From NCBI GenBank assembly GCA_009691335.1, contig SICR01000003.1, positions 1 to 46,937 of the forward strand: a DNA stretch of 46,937 nt, written 5' to 3'. The stretch is from Candidatus Zambryskiibacteriota bacterium (GTDB lineage: Bacteria; Patescibacteriota; Minisyncoccia; Phycocordibacterales; Zambryskibacteraceae). The notes beneath the pieces are model-generated. The model ran no database searches, was not told the origin of the DNA, and saw only the letters and a list, made by a program, of their open reading frames with translations. The translations under genes were made by a program, and so were the position numbers. Positions 1 through 8,647 of the stretch are shown here, one piece after another (position 1 is the stretch's first letter; every line of letters begins with the position of its first letter).

Positions 1-3
1 TTG

Positions 4-141
4 CTAGTTAAAAGTTTCAACAATTTCTAACTGCTCTTGCTCTGCAAATTCTTTCAACTCGTCAATCTGCGATTCAATACTCAAAATCTGACGATCTGGC
101 TCGTCGGTAGATTTTCTCGCATAAAGAAAGAATTTGTTCAT
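4..141 (-). pseudogene. N-terminal fragment of a serine recombinase / resolvase (45 aa, then TAG)
   Basis: Manual reverse-strand translation: MNKFFLYARKSTDEPDRQILSIESQIDELKEFAEQEQLEIVETFN*. YARKS with a downstream IESQ...L..FA....LEIV pattern is typical of serine-recombinase catalytic N-termini. Too short for the ORF track. Confidence 0.65.
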
Positions 142-199
142 AGAAAAAGGTTTATGTTAAATATTGATAATTATTCGCTTCCGGATTGGCTCACATAGG

Positions 200-228
200 T
201 TGACATTTGTATAAATTTGATATATAAT
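200..228 (+). promoter_or_regulatory. Sigma70-type promoter, TTGACA-N17-TATAAT
   Basis: Exact consensus hexamers: TTGACA 200-205, TATAAT 223-228, 17-nt spacer. Confidence 0.85.
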
Positions 229-355
229 TGTATAAGAGCAGACCGTTAAGGAGAGAGAGCTGTTATAATGTCTCTACCAAGGGATTGCCATTGGGCTAGC
301 TCTGCTATAAGCTGGTTCCAATTCCGCCCCACTTGGGTCGCAAAACAAAGTAATA

Positions 356-619
356 TTGAAGATATTTTTTGGATCATTTGGTGGAGCAGTGACGATGTCC
401 GCCATCTCCATCTACCTGGCAACCCTGCCCCAGATGGGTTGCGGGATGTGGAGTGGACACTGTGACGAAGTGCTCTTCCCAGTCTTCGTAGGGATGGCGT
501 CGCTGTCCCTGATCATGATGACGATTGCGGTCTGGGTCATCCTGGTGGTTTGCATTGAAAATGACCTCAGCAAGCGTTACGTCGGGCGCAGACAGCACCA
601 CCACCGGGCTCGTCCTTGA
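356..619 (+). CDS. Small orphan membrane protein, two predicted TM segments (TTG start; may be fused by frameshift to the ORF starting at 268)
   Basis: Hydrophobic segments SAISIYLATL and VFVGMASLSLIMMTIAVWVILVVCI. Lies between a consensus promoter and an intrinsic terminator. Confidence 0.5.
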   Translation: MKIFFGSFGGAVTMSAISIYLATLPQMGCGMWSGHCDEVLFPVFVGMASLSLIMMTIAVWVILVVCIENDLSKRYVGRRQHHHRARP

Positions 620-631
620 GCCCTCTCTACC

Positions 632-662
632 AAAGAGCTCCGATTCGTCGGGGCTCTTTTTT
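632..662 (+). terminator. Rho-independent terminator
   Basis: AAAGAGCTCCGA-TTCG-TCGGGGCTCTTTTTT: 12-bp stem with one G-T pair, TTCG loop, T-run. Confidence 0.9.
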
Positions 663-964
663 AATTCTAATCCCATAAGGTAGTTCCAGTAAAATGATTT
701 TAGACTAACTCTCTATTTGAATGATGTACTCATCATAAACCCCCGCCTCGCTTCACTCGGCAACACCAAAGAAAAATGTTCCTTGCTTTCTTGATTTGGC
801 GGGGGTGAAATTTTTCTTGAAAAAGGAAAGGACATTTTTTTTCGGTGTTCTGCCCTCATGGTCTCGGGCAGGTGGCGGAACAATGCGGACGAAGTTTTGG
901 CAAAACTATTTTTTGGGGAAAAGGATTTGGCAAAACCTCGGCTGACTTTTGTTTTTGAATTCGG

Positions 965-999
965 AAGTAAATACACAGGGTTACCCTGTGTATTTGCTT
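965..999. repeat. 35-nt palindrome, copy 1 (core TACACAGGGT-N-ACCCTGTGTA)
   Basis: 17-bp arms around a single central base; one T-G pair in the outer arm; two further copies in the window. Confidence 0.85.
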
Positions 1000-1014
1000 A
1001 CGGGATCGGGTATC

Positions 1015-1043
1015 TTGACAACCAAACATAGGTGATATATACT
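1015..1043 (+). promoter_or_regulatory. Sigma70-type promoter for the DEAD-box helicase gene
   Basis: TTGACA (1015-1020), N17, TATACT (1038-1043). Confidence 0.75.
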
Positions 1044-1194
1044 TAAAGAGTTACAAATCAGTCCCTGCTTCGCCAACTTCTACGCCAAGGCTACGAAGTT
1101 CAAGAAGGCCACGCAGGACTAGGCTCCAGAGTTTCCTCCTTTATGTTTATGTTAAAGGCACACAGAACCTCCAAGGCCTTTAATCAAATAGAAA

Positions 1195-2439
1195 ATGACA
1201 TACAACACACGTGGCTCACGGCCAGGTGCTCCTAGAAATAGTGGAGCAAGGTTTGGCGGTGGTTCCTCAAGTAGAAATAGTTTCTCCGGTCCTCGTCGAT
1301 TTGGTGGTAGACCAGCTGGAAAAAGGGGAATGAAGAGCTTCTCCGATGTTTCCAAATTTATAAATAAAGCAGTTATCACCGAAGAGGTTGAGGTTTTTAA
1401 ACCTGAACATTCTTTCAATTCTTTCGAATTGAATCCATTACTTAAGAAAAATATTTTGGCTAAAGGCTACGAGAACCCAACCCCAATACAGGACAGGGCT
1501 ATTCCTCATGTACTTAGAGGCGAAGATATCGTTGGCATTGCGAACACCGGTACAGGCAAGACCGGAGCATTCCTCATACCGCTTATCAATAAGGTTCTAA
1601 ATAATCCGACAGAGAAGGTACTTATCGTCGCGCCTGTACGCGAACTTGCCATGCAGATAGATGCAGAGCTTCGAGAATTTGCCAAAGGTTCTGGACTCTT
1701 CTCTGTAGTTGTTATCGGCGGGGCAAGTATGGGCAATCAGATACGCGAACTTCGTGGACGACACAACTTCGTCATCGGTACACCGGGACGCATTAAGGAC
1801 CATATAGAGTCTAGACACTTGAGTTTGTCAGGATTCAAAACTGTGGTGCTCGACGAAGCAGATCGCATGCTCGACATGGGATTCATCGGCGATATGAGAC
1901 TCTTGATGAGCCAGATGGCACCGGATAGACACACACTATTCTTCTCTGCAACGATTTCTCGCGAGATAGAAGGACTGATACATGAGTTTCTCAAAACTCC
2001 TGTAAGAATTTCTGTAAAGACTCAAGACACTGCCAAGAATATAGATCAAGATGTCATCCGTATACAAGGCAGGCAGAAGTTCGATGTGCTTCGTGATCTA
2101 CTGTCTGATAAAGAGGAGTTTAACAAGACTCTCGTCTTTGCTCGTACCAAACACGGTGCAGATAAGCTCGCCAAGGCTTTGACACAAGCGGGTGTCAGGT
2201 CTGACGCAATCCACGGTAACAAGCAACAGAACGCTAGACAGCGAGTGTTGGAGGACTTTAAGAAAGGGATCGTCGCAGTACTTGTCGCCACAGATGTCGC
2301 CGCTCGAGGACTAGACATCAAAGAAATCTCACATGTGATCAACTACGATTTGCCTGCAACTTACGAAGATTATGTGCATCGCATAGGTCGTACTGGCCGT
2401 GCAGAGAAGAAGGGGAAAGCGCTCACATTTATTGAATAA
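1195..2439 (+). CDS. DEAD-box ATP-dependent RNA helicase (RhlE-like), Arg/Gly-rich N-terminus
   Basis: Motifs PTPIQDRAIP, ANTGTGKTGAF, VLDEADRMLDMGF, FFSAT, DVAARGLDI, HRIGRTGRAEKKG. Confidence 0.95.
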   Translation: MTYNTRGSRPGAPRNSGARFGGGSSSRNSFSGPRRFGGRPAGKRGMKSFSDVSKFINKAVITEEVEVFKPEHSFNSFELNPLLKKNILAKGYENPTPIQDRAIPHVLRGEDIVGIANTGTGKTGAFLIPLINKVLNNPTEKVLIVAPVRELAMQIDAELREFAKGSGLFSVVVIGGASMGNQIRELRGRHNFVIGTPGRIKDHIESRHLSLSGFKTVVLDEADRMLDMGFIGDMRLLMSQMAPDRHTLFFSATISREIEGLIHEFLKTPVRISVKTQDTAKNIDQDVIRIQGRQKFDVLRDLLSDKEEFNKTLVFARTKHGADKLAKALTQAGVRSDAIHGNKQQNARQRVLEDFKKGIVAVLVATDVAARGLDIKEISHVINYDLPATYEDYVHRIGRTGRAEKKGKALTFIE

Positions 2440-2501
2440 GTTTCGCTGAATGTGCGATTGACCTAATTTCTAATTTACCCAAATTCTGCTATATTGGCAG
2501 T

Positions 2502-3005
2502 ATGACGATTAGAGTTGGATTGAAGGCTCCTGATTTCTCACTTCCTGATCAGAATGGGAAGGTGCATAAACTCTCTACATACAAAGGTAAATGGGTTCTA
2601 TTGTATTTCTATCCCAAGGATGATACGCCCGGGTGTACTATCGAGGCTTGTACAATACGGGACCAGTTCCAAGATTTCAAAAAGATAAAGGCTGTAGTAC
2701 TCGGAGTTTCTAAAGACTCGGTGGAGAGTCATAAGAAATTTGCCGATACATATAAGCTTCCATTTACCATTCTTTCAGACGAAGATAAAAAGATTATCAA
2801 AAAATACGGAGTATGGGGAGAGAAAATTTTGTATGGTAAAAAATATGTAGGCGTGAATCGAACATCATTCCTAATAGGTCCGGACGGTAAGGTGAAAAAA
2901 GTTTATCAGAATGTGAAGCCGCCAAAGCATGCCGAGGAAGTACTTCGTGATATCAAGGAGAAGGAAAAGATTGATGTCAAAGCTAAGTCAAAACGACAAA
3001 AGTAA
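2502..3005 (+). CDS. bcp: Thioredoxin-dependent peroxiredoxin, Bcp/PrxQ type
   Basis: APDFSLPDQNGK; YPKDDTPGCTIEACTIRDQ peroxidatic Cys motif. Confidence 0.92.
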   Translation: MTIRVGLKAPDFSLPDQNGKVHKLSTYKGKWVLLYFYPKDDTPGCTIEACTIRDQFQDFKKIKAVVLGVSKDSVESHKKFADTYKLPFTILSDEDKKIIKKYGVWGEKILYGKKYVGVNRTSFLIGPDGKVKKVYQNVKPPKHAEEVLRDIKEKEKIDVKAKSKRQK

Positions 3006-3007
3006 AT

Positions 3008-3442
3008 TTATTTAAAAACTAGGAGCAGTGCTCCGCTGATGATGAAGGCTAGACCAATGCCTGATTTCAGTGTTATAGCTTCACCTAGAAATAGTGCGGC
3101 TAGGATAACTACAAATACCACACTGAGTCTGTCGAGTGCGGCTACACCGGAGGCTGGGCCGTATTTGAGAGCGAAGAAGTAGAAGAGCCATGAGAGCGCT
3201 CCAGCTATGCCAGAGTATATGATAAAGAGTAGGGTCTTGTTGTCTACCGTTTTGAGCATTGGTAGTTTGCCGAGTATCAGCGCGGCGCTAATCATAAATA
3301 TACCCATAACCGCCGCACGAATGGCTGTGGCTAGAGTCGTATCAACAGTTTTCAAACCGATCTTACCTAAGATGGCGACCGCTGCCGCAAACACTGCCGA
3401 GATGAGAGCATATGCAATCCACATATAGAAATATGTTAGCAC
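3008..3442 (-). CDS. EamA/DMT-type half-size membrane transporter
   Basis: Four to five TM segments; GPASGVAALDRLSVVFVVILAALFLGEAITLKSGIGLAFIISGALLL is typical of EamA repeats. Confidence 0.8.
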   Translation of the reverse strand: MLTYFYMWIAYALISAVFAAAVAILGKIGLKTVDTTLATAIRAAVMGIFMISAALILGKLPMLKTVDNKTLLFIIYSGIAGALSWLFYFFALKYGPASGVAALDRLSVVFVVILAALFLGEAITLKSGIGLAFIISGALLLVFK

Positions 3443-3483
3443 ATAACTAAGGTAGAATGAATATGTAGAATAACTAAAAATTT

Positions 3484-3873
3484 ATGGAACTGACAATATT
3501 GTTATCAAAGGTGTTCGGGGTCTACTTTGTGGTCATGGGTGTATTTGTGCTCTTGCGCCGAGAGTGGTTCAAGGCCGTGGTAACTTCCTTTGCAGAAGTG
3601 CCGGCGCTTCGGTTTGTGATGGGCATGTTTATGTTCTTCGGTGGCGTCTTTATGATAGTTTCGCATCAGGATTGGTCTAACTTCTCTTCGGGATTTATCT
3701 CTTTCCTTGGTTGGGCAGTAGCTCTCAAAGCGCTTCTCTATATGAATCTCTCGAATATTGCGATCAAGAAATTTACTTGGCTTAAGACAAGCGATAAGTA
3801 CGGCTGGATAATGGGGCTGCTCTCTCTGGCTCTTGGTCTTTATCTTTCAAATTTTGCTTTCGGTTGGTACTAA
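3484..3873 (+). CDS. Small integral membrane protein, unknown function
   Basis: 129-aa hydrophobic ORF starting ATG and abutting the next CDS. Confidence 0.7.
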   Translation: MELTILLSKVFGVYFVVMGVFVLLRREWFKAVVTSFAEVPALRFVMGMFMFFGGVFMIVSHQDWSNFSSGFISFLGWAVALKALLYMNLSNIAIKKFTWLKTSDKYGWIMGLLSLALGLYLSNFAFGWY

Positions 3874-5196
3874 ATGTCAAATTGGACGGATGACCGGGAT
3901 GACTTCGAGATAGAAGGTGGTAGGAAGTTGTATGGAGAGATAGTCACCAATGCTTCCAAGAATGGGTCTATGCACCTGTTTGCCGCCGCTATGGTAAATA
4001 GAGGCAAGACTACTTTAAAAAATATTCCCCGTATTGAGGAGGTCAGTCGCTTCTTAGAGGTTTTTCAAAGTCTGGGGGTAAGGGCACAATGGGTTGGTGA
4101 GCATACTGTAACTATAGAGCCGTCAAAAGCTTTGCGATTCGACAATATAGATATTGTCGCGGTAGGTAAGATCCGCTCCGCTCTCATGCTCTTGGGGCCG
4201 CTTTCGGCTTGGTCAAAGAACTTTAAGTTTCCTCATATCGGCGGTTGCAAGATGGGCGAGAGGACTATCAGCGCACATCGCTATGCCCTAGAATCTCTCG
4301 GTTTGAAAATAGTTACAGAAGAGAATCACTACAATATTTTTGTTTTAGGCAAACCGAAGAAAGAAGTGGTTATGTATGAGTCCTCTGATACTGGCACTAC
4401 CAATGCCATATTGCGCGCCGCAGTCTTGCCTCAAACTACGATCATCGATTTCGCCCAGCAGAACTATATGGTCTTGGAGGTCTGTTACTTTTTACAAAAA
4501 CTAGGTATTGGTATTGCGGGTATTGGGACCAAAACTTTGACTATTACCGGCAATCCAAATATTAATAAAGATATTGAATACTCCAATAGTGAGGACCCTA
4601 TTGAGGCTATGTTCTTCATCGCCATAGCGATTATGACAGGCTCTAAACTCGTTATCTGCCGCGCACCAATAGATTTCTTGAAAGTAGAATTATTAAAATT
4701 AGAAAAGATGGGATTGAAGTATAAACTCTCCAAGCTGTATCTATCGGATAATGGATTTACCAAGTTGGTAGATATCACTGTTTATCCTTCTAATCTCAAG
4801 GCCCTCTCTGACAAGATACATGCGCAACCTTACCCGGGGATAAACACTGACAATCTGCCGTTCTTCGTACCTATCGCAACACAAGCCATCGGCAGAACGC
4901 TTATACACGACTGGATGTGGGAAGATAGAGCAATATTTTTCACCGAACTTAACCGTTTGGGAGGCAAGGTTACATTGGCCGATCCGCACCGAGTTTTTGT
5001 CGATGGGCCCAATAAGTTGAAGGCGACACAGATAGTATGTCCGCCAGCTCTGCGCCCCGCTATGATGCTCATGGCCGCTATGCTCGGTGCTGAAGGTATA
5101 TCAACCCTTCATAATGTTTATGCTATCTGTCGTGGTTACGAGAATATTGTCGGAAGACTCAATAAAATAGGAGCCAAAATCAAGCTATTGAAATAA
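3874..5196 (+). CDS. murA: UDP-N-acetylglucosamine 1-carboxyvinyltransferase-like (MurA / EPSP synthase superfamily)
   Basis: GGRKLYGEIVTNASKNGSMHLFAAAMV; GGCKMGERTI with the Cys of the GGC[AK]-G-R motif; C-terminal RPAMMLMAAMLGAEGISTLHNVYAICRGYENI. Confidence 0.85.
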   Translation: MSNWTDDRDDFEIEGGRKLYGEIVTNASKNGSMHLFAAAMVNRGKTTLKNIPRIEEVSRFLEVFQSLGVRAQWVGEHTVTIEPSKALRFDNIDIVAVGKIRSALMLLGPLSAWSKNFKFPHIGGCKMGERTISAHRYALESLGLKIVTEENHYNIFVLGKPKKEVVMYESSDTGTTNAILRAAVLPQTTIIDFAQQNYMVLEVCYFLQKLGIGIAGIGTKTLTITGNPNINKDIEYSNSEDPIEAMFFIAIAIMTGSKLVICRAPIDFLKVELLKLEKMGLKYKLSKLYLSDNGFTKLVDITVYPSNLKALSDKIHAQPYPGINTDNLPFFVPIATQAIGRTLIHDWMWEDRAIFFTELNRLGGKVTLADPHRVFVDGPNKLKATQIVCPPALRPAMMLMAAMLGAEGISTLHNVYAICRGYENIVGRLNKIGAKIKLLK

Positions 5197-5227
5197 TTTC
5201 CTGAAGAGAGAATAGAAACCTGTAGCG

Positions 5228-5262
5228 CACCCCATACACAGGGTTACCCTGTGTATGGGGTG
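5228..5262. repeat. 35-nt palindrome, copy 2
   Basis: CACCCCATACACAGGGT-T-ACCCTGTGTATGGGGTG, perfect 17-bp arms, between convergent genes. Confidence 0.9.
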
Positions 5263-5264
5263 GT

Positions 5265-5879
5265 TTATTTGTAAAAGCGGGCTTCTACTTCGTCCCACCA
5301 GCCATTCTTATCTGCGTCTCGGGTGGTCGGGTTAGTATTTACACATGCTGATCCAGATACTTCTTCTTGAAAACAGAATTTCATCCCAAGAAGTTTGATA
5401 TCTCCGGTATCTTGGGTAAAGAACAGCACTACCTGCGCTGACGTGCCATAGACACTAGCATTGAAGTAGTGGCTTAACATTATTATTTGCTTCTCGTCGT
5501 AATAAGTCTCTTTGAAATCATCTCTAAGCAGATCTCGGGTAAAGATGTAGACATTGTCCATGAGAGTATTGCATTCATTTGTCTTTAGCGGGTCTTGGCA
5601 AGTATCTGATAGTTGGTATGAGAGGCTCTTTATACCCTTCAGATTGTGAGTACGAGAGAATTCCCGATATTGCTCAAATGTCTGCCAAGCTTGGTCTGGA
5701 ATGCGGTTGTCTGGCGCTGGGGCTCCAAAGTCTGGGATATTGGTAGGGAAGGATAGAGCGCTAAATACTTTTGAAAAAGTGCCGAGCTCGACCTTTGAAT
5801 TAGGGTTGGGAAATAAGTTATCCCAAAATGCGCCATAGACCACTGCAAGCGCTACTGTTATGACTATGGTTCTTTTCAT
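5265..5879 (-). CDS. Hypothetical membrane-anchored / secreted protein
   Basis: N-terminal hydrophobic signal MKRTIVITVALAVVYGAFW; C-terminal DADKNGWWDEVE Asp-rich loop. Confidence 0.7.
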   Translation of the reverse strand: MKRTIVITVALAVVYGAFWDNLFPNPNSKVELGTFSKVFSALSFPTNIPDFGAPAPDNRIPDQAWQTFEQYREFSRTHNLKGIKSLSYQLSDTCQDPLKTNECNTLMDNVYIFTRDLLRDDFKETYYDEKQIIMLSHYFNASVYGTSAQVVLFFTQDTGDIKLLGMKFCFQEEVSGSACVNTNPTTRDADKNGWWDEVEARFYK

Positions 5880-5963
5880 AGATTGATGATTCTTGATAAT
5901 ATTAGGAATAATACCATAACAAGCGGTTGAAGGTAAGGTACTTGGATGGTAAAATAAAATGAC

Positions 5964-6644
5964 ATGATCTTCTTTGACCGCGTTTCTAAAATTTATCCGG
6001 ATGATTCCGTAGCTCTGGATAATGTGACTATCTCAATTGAACCCAAGGAATTCGTCTCTATCGTAGGACCGTCAGGGGCCGGCAAGACGACACTGCTTAA
6101 ACTCTTTCTAGCCGAGGATAAGCCCACGGAAGGTAGTATCCTCTACGACAATGTAGATATCCACAGTCTAGATAAGAAATCCATCAATGAGTTCAGAAGA
6201 AGGGTGGGTATGGTCTTCCAAGATTTCCGCCTTTTACCAGATAAAACTGTTTACGAAAATATTGCCTTTACCATGGAGGCTTCTGGACGCTCTGATGATG
6301 AGATAGAAGCGGATGTGCCATACGTCTTGGAACTGGTAGATTTGACGGCTAAAATTTGGAACTTCCCTCACGAGCTTTCCGGTGGAGAGAAGCAGCGTGT
6401 AGCTATCGCTAGAGCTCTGGTTAATGAGCCAGACGTCATTATCGCAGACGAGCCGACTGGGAACTTGGATCCAATGAACACCTATGACATTGTCCAAATA
6501 TTGAAGAAGATCAACGACCTCGGCACTACTGTGATATTGACTACTCACAACAAAGGTATAATAGATTCTCTAAGAAAGCGTGTCATCGCCATGGATAAGG
6601 GTCGGGTGGTACGTGATGACAGGTCAGGTAAGTACGATGCGTAG
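5964..6644 (+). CDS. ftsE: Cell division ATP-binding protein FtsE
   Basis: Walker A GPSGAGKTTLL, ABC signature LSGGEKQRVAIARAL, Walker B VIIADEPTGNLD; followed by ftsX. Confidence 0.95.
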   Translation: MIFFDRVSKIYPDDSVALDNVTISIEPKEFVSIVGPSGAGKTTLLKLFLAEDKPTEGSILYDNVDIHSLDKKSINEFRRRVGMVFQDFRLLPDKTVYENIAFTMEASGRSDDEIEADVPYVLELVDLTAKIWNFPHELSGGEKQRVAIARALVNEPDVIIADEPTGNLDPMNTYDIVQILKKINDLGTTVILTTHNKGIIDSLRKRVIAMDKGRVVRDDRSGKYDA

Positions 6645-6670
6645 TTCAACTTCACCCACTATAAATAAAT

Positions 6671-7609
6671 ATGATTAAAGAACTTTTGAAGACAAAACTA
6701 AAGAGGATTATACGAGCAGGCCTCTATAATTTCTGGAGAAATGGCACTGTCTCTCTGGCATCGGTGCTAGTCATGATGGTAACTCTGACGGTTGTCGGGT
6801 TCATTTCTTTCTCTGGCGCCATTCTAGATACTTCACTCAATGAACTGCGAAACAAAATAGACATTAATGTCACTTTTGTCCCATCAGCAACAGAAGAAGA
6901 TGTGTTGAATATCAAGTACTCTCTTGAATCATTACCGGAAGTCTCGCTTATAACTTATATTTCCAAAGAAGAAGCCCTCACTGCCTTCAAGGATCGTCAT
7001 GCCAATGATCAATCCATCTTGGCTGCTCTAGATGAGCTTGATAGTAATCCTCTTGGGGCAGTACTCAACATCAAGGCTAGAGACCCGTCTCAGTATGCTT
7101 CAGTAGCGCAATTCTTAGAGGGGGATAATACAGTCTCTAAAAGCGGTATCACTATCGTCAGTCGCGTAAATTACTTTCAGAACAAAGCAGCTATCGATAG
7201 ACTAACAGCCATCATCCACTCTGCGGACCGTCTGGGTCTTGCTCTGACCATACTTCTGGCTATTATCTCTATGCTTATCGCTTTCAATACCATACGGCTC
7301 ACTATTTATATATCCAAAGATGAGATATCGGTCATGCGTTTGGTCGGCGCTTCTACAAGCTACATACAAGGGCCATTTGTAGTGCTCGGCATTATCTACG
7401 GCTTAGTGGCAGGGATTATCACCCTTGTCCTCTTCTTGCCTATGACTTATTGGTTGGGAACCGAGACAGAAAATTTCCTTATCGGATTTAATGTTTTCTC
7501 GTACTATTTGCGACACTTCGTGGAGATTGCTCTTGTCATAATGATCTCTGGCATTCTCATCGGCGCTCTCTCAAGCATCTTAGCAATCAGAAAATATCTA
7601 AAAGTTTAG
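6671..7609 (+). CDS. ftsX: Cell division protein FtsX
   Basis: About 312-aa FtsX-type permease directly after ftsE; N-terminal TM, extracellular loop, three C-terminal TMs. Confidence 0.93.
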   Translation: MIKELLKTKLKRIIRAGLYNFWRNGTVSLASVLVMMVTLTVVGFISFSGAILDTSLNELRNKIDINVTFVPSATEEDVLNIKYSLESLPEVSLITYISKEEALTAFKDRHANDQSILAALDELDSNPLGAVLNIKARDPSQYASVAQFLEGDNTVSKSGITIVSRVNYFQNKAAIDRLTAIIHSADRLGLALTILLAIISMLIAFNTIRLTIYISKDEISVMRLVGASTSYIQGPFVVLGIIYGLVAGIITLVLFLPMTYWLGTETENFLIGFNVFSYYLRHFVEIALVIMISGILIGALSSILAIRKYLKV

Positions 7610-7632
7610 CAAGAATATTACGGTTTGAAGAG

Positions 7633-7759
7633 AATAGGGTCAGGTACCTTTTCTTGGCCATCCCAGCTTTCAGTTAGTGGCTTCTAGATTATACTTCTTT
7701 ATTTGCTTCTGTACCCACCGATCATCCCCGTAGTGTCACAAAAGGTACCTGACCCTATT
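7633..7759. mobile_element. MITE-like non-autonomous element (about 127 bp)
   Basis: Perfect 20-bp inverted termini AATAGGGTCAGGTACCTTTT (7633-7652) and AAAAGGTACCTGACCCTATT (7740-7759) around about 87 bp with no listed ORF. Confidence 0.65.
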
Positions 7760-7777
7760 TACCCCGCATGTAAATGC

Positions 7778-7812
7778 ACCTAAATACACAGGGTAACCCT
7801 GTGTATTTAGGT
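7778..7812. repeat. 35-nt palindrome, copy 3
   Basis: ACCTAAATACACAGGGT-A-ACCCTGTGTATTTAGGT, perfect 17-bp arms. Confidence 0.9.
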
Positions 7813-7950
7813 CTCTCGATAACCTATCACGAGTTGGCTGACCTCATCGGTCTCGTTAATCACCCAGTGAGACCCCATAAAGCCTTTTTAGCTTCTTTTA
7901 GTTTACCATTTTGACGCTCTTCGGAATGCTTAAATTTAAGCCGTTAGACT

Positions 7951-8397
7951 TTAAGACCCATACTTCATTAAAATTTGCTTTTCAGTGTTTCCCACTTCTT
8001 GAAAGCCAATCTTCTTGTAAAAATAAATGGCTTTCTCGTTAACGTAATGAACTTCGAGAGTAATTGGTATTCCTGTTGATTCAGATTCATTAATGAGATC
8101 TTTTAGAATAGCTGTTCCAATTCCCTTTCCCTGAAATTCAGGCAAGATCTGAATTCCACCAATATAGATAGATTCAGAAGACCTTACTATTCTCAAACGA
8201 CCAACATCCTTTCCATCAAACTGGATGACTTGGACCTTCCCAGGCTCAAACTTATTTAGATATTCCGCCAACTCTTTATCGTAATCAAGGGCAGTTCTCA
8301 CAATCGATGAGGTTGGCTTCATAGCTTCAATCTTCACATTGAAAAGAAACTCTGCGTCTTTCTGCTCAGATGTTCTTAATGTGTATTTTGGATTCAT
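7951..8397 (-). CDS. GNAT-family N-acetyltransferase
   Basis: IYIGGIQILPEFQGKGIGTAILKDLI acetyl-CoA motif; ALYFYKKIGF-like C-terminal AIYFYKKIGFQEVG. Confidence 0.92.
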   Translation of the reverse strand: MNPKYTLRTSEQKDAEFLFNVKIEAMKPTSSIVRTALDYDKELAEYLNKFEPGKVQVIQFDGKDVGRLRIVRSSESIYIGGIQILPEFQGKGIGTAILKDLINESESTGIPITLEVHYVNEKAIYFYKKIGFQEVGNTEKQILMKYGS

Positions 8398-8435
8398 GAT
8401 TTATATGCTCCTCGGAGTCTGAACCTATCTCAAAC

Positions 8436-8509
8436 TGGCTGCCGGACTTGGACTCGAACCAAGATACTCGCCTCCAGAGGGCGATGTCCTACCATTAGAC
8501 GATCCGGCA
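8436..8509 (-). tRNA. tRNA-Gln (CTG), CCA encoded
   Basis: Reverse complement TGCCGGA...TCGCC-CTCTGGA-GGCGA...GGTTCGAGTCC...TCCGGCA-G-CCA; anticodon CTG. Confidence 0.95.
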
Positions 8510-8647
8510 ATTCTATTCAAGAATATCGGAAAGACGAGGCTTTTTCAATCTCATTTGATATATTCACGGTATATCTAAAGCCGTAACAGTTAGAGTTTGT
8601 ATTTCTGTTATAATGTCTGTTTGATAAAGGTCGTTTCGGTCATCCGC

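Noticed and set aside
268-662. Whether the promoter-to-terminator unit is tmRNA, RNase P RNA or SRP RNA
   Set aside because: Length is plausible for tmRNA or RNase P RNA, but I could not see the tRNA-like ends of tmRNA, RNase P conserved blocks or the SRP GGAA/GCAGCC motif. Coding potential of 356-619 is more convincing.
713-976. Minus-strand 87-aa ORF as a real protein
   Set aside because: It overlaps a long imperfect inverted repeat, has low-complexity composition, and shows no recognisable domain or RBS.
7813-7950. Possible gene remnant on the minus strand (…GFMGSHWVINETDEVSQLVIGYRET*)
   Set aside because: The peptide tail looks protein-like but is about 25 codons, interrupted upstream by stops, with no family recognised; too short to claim.
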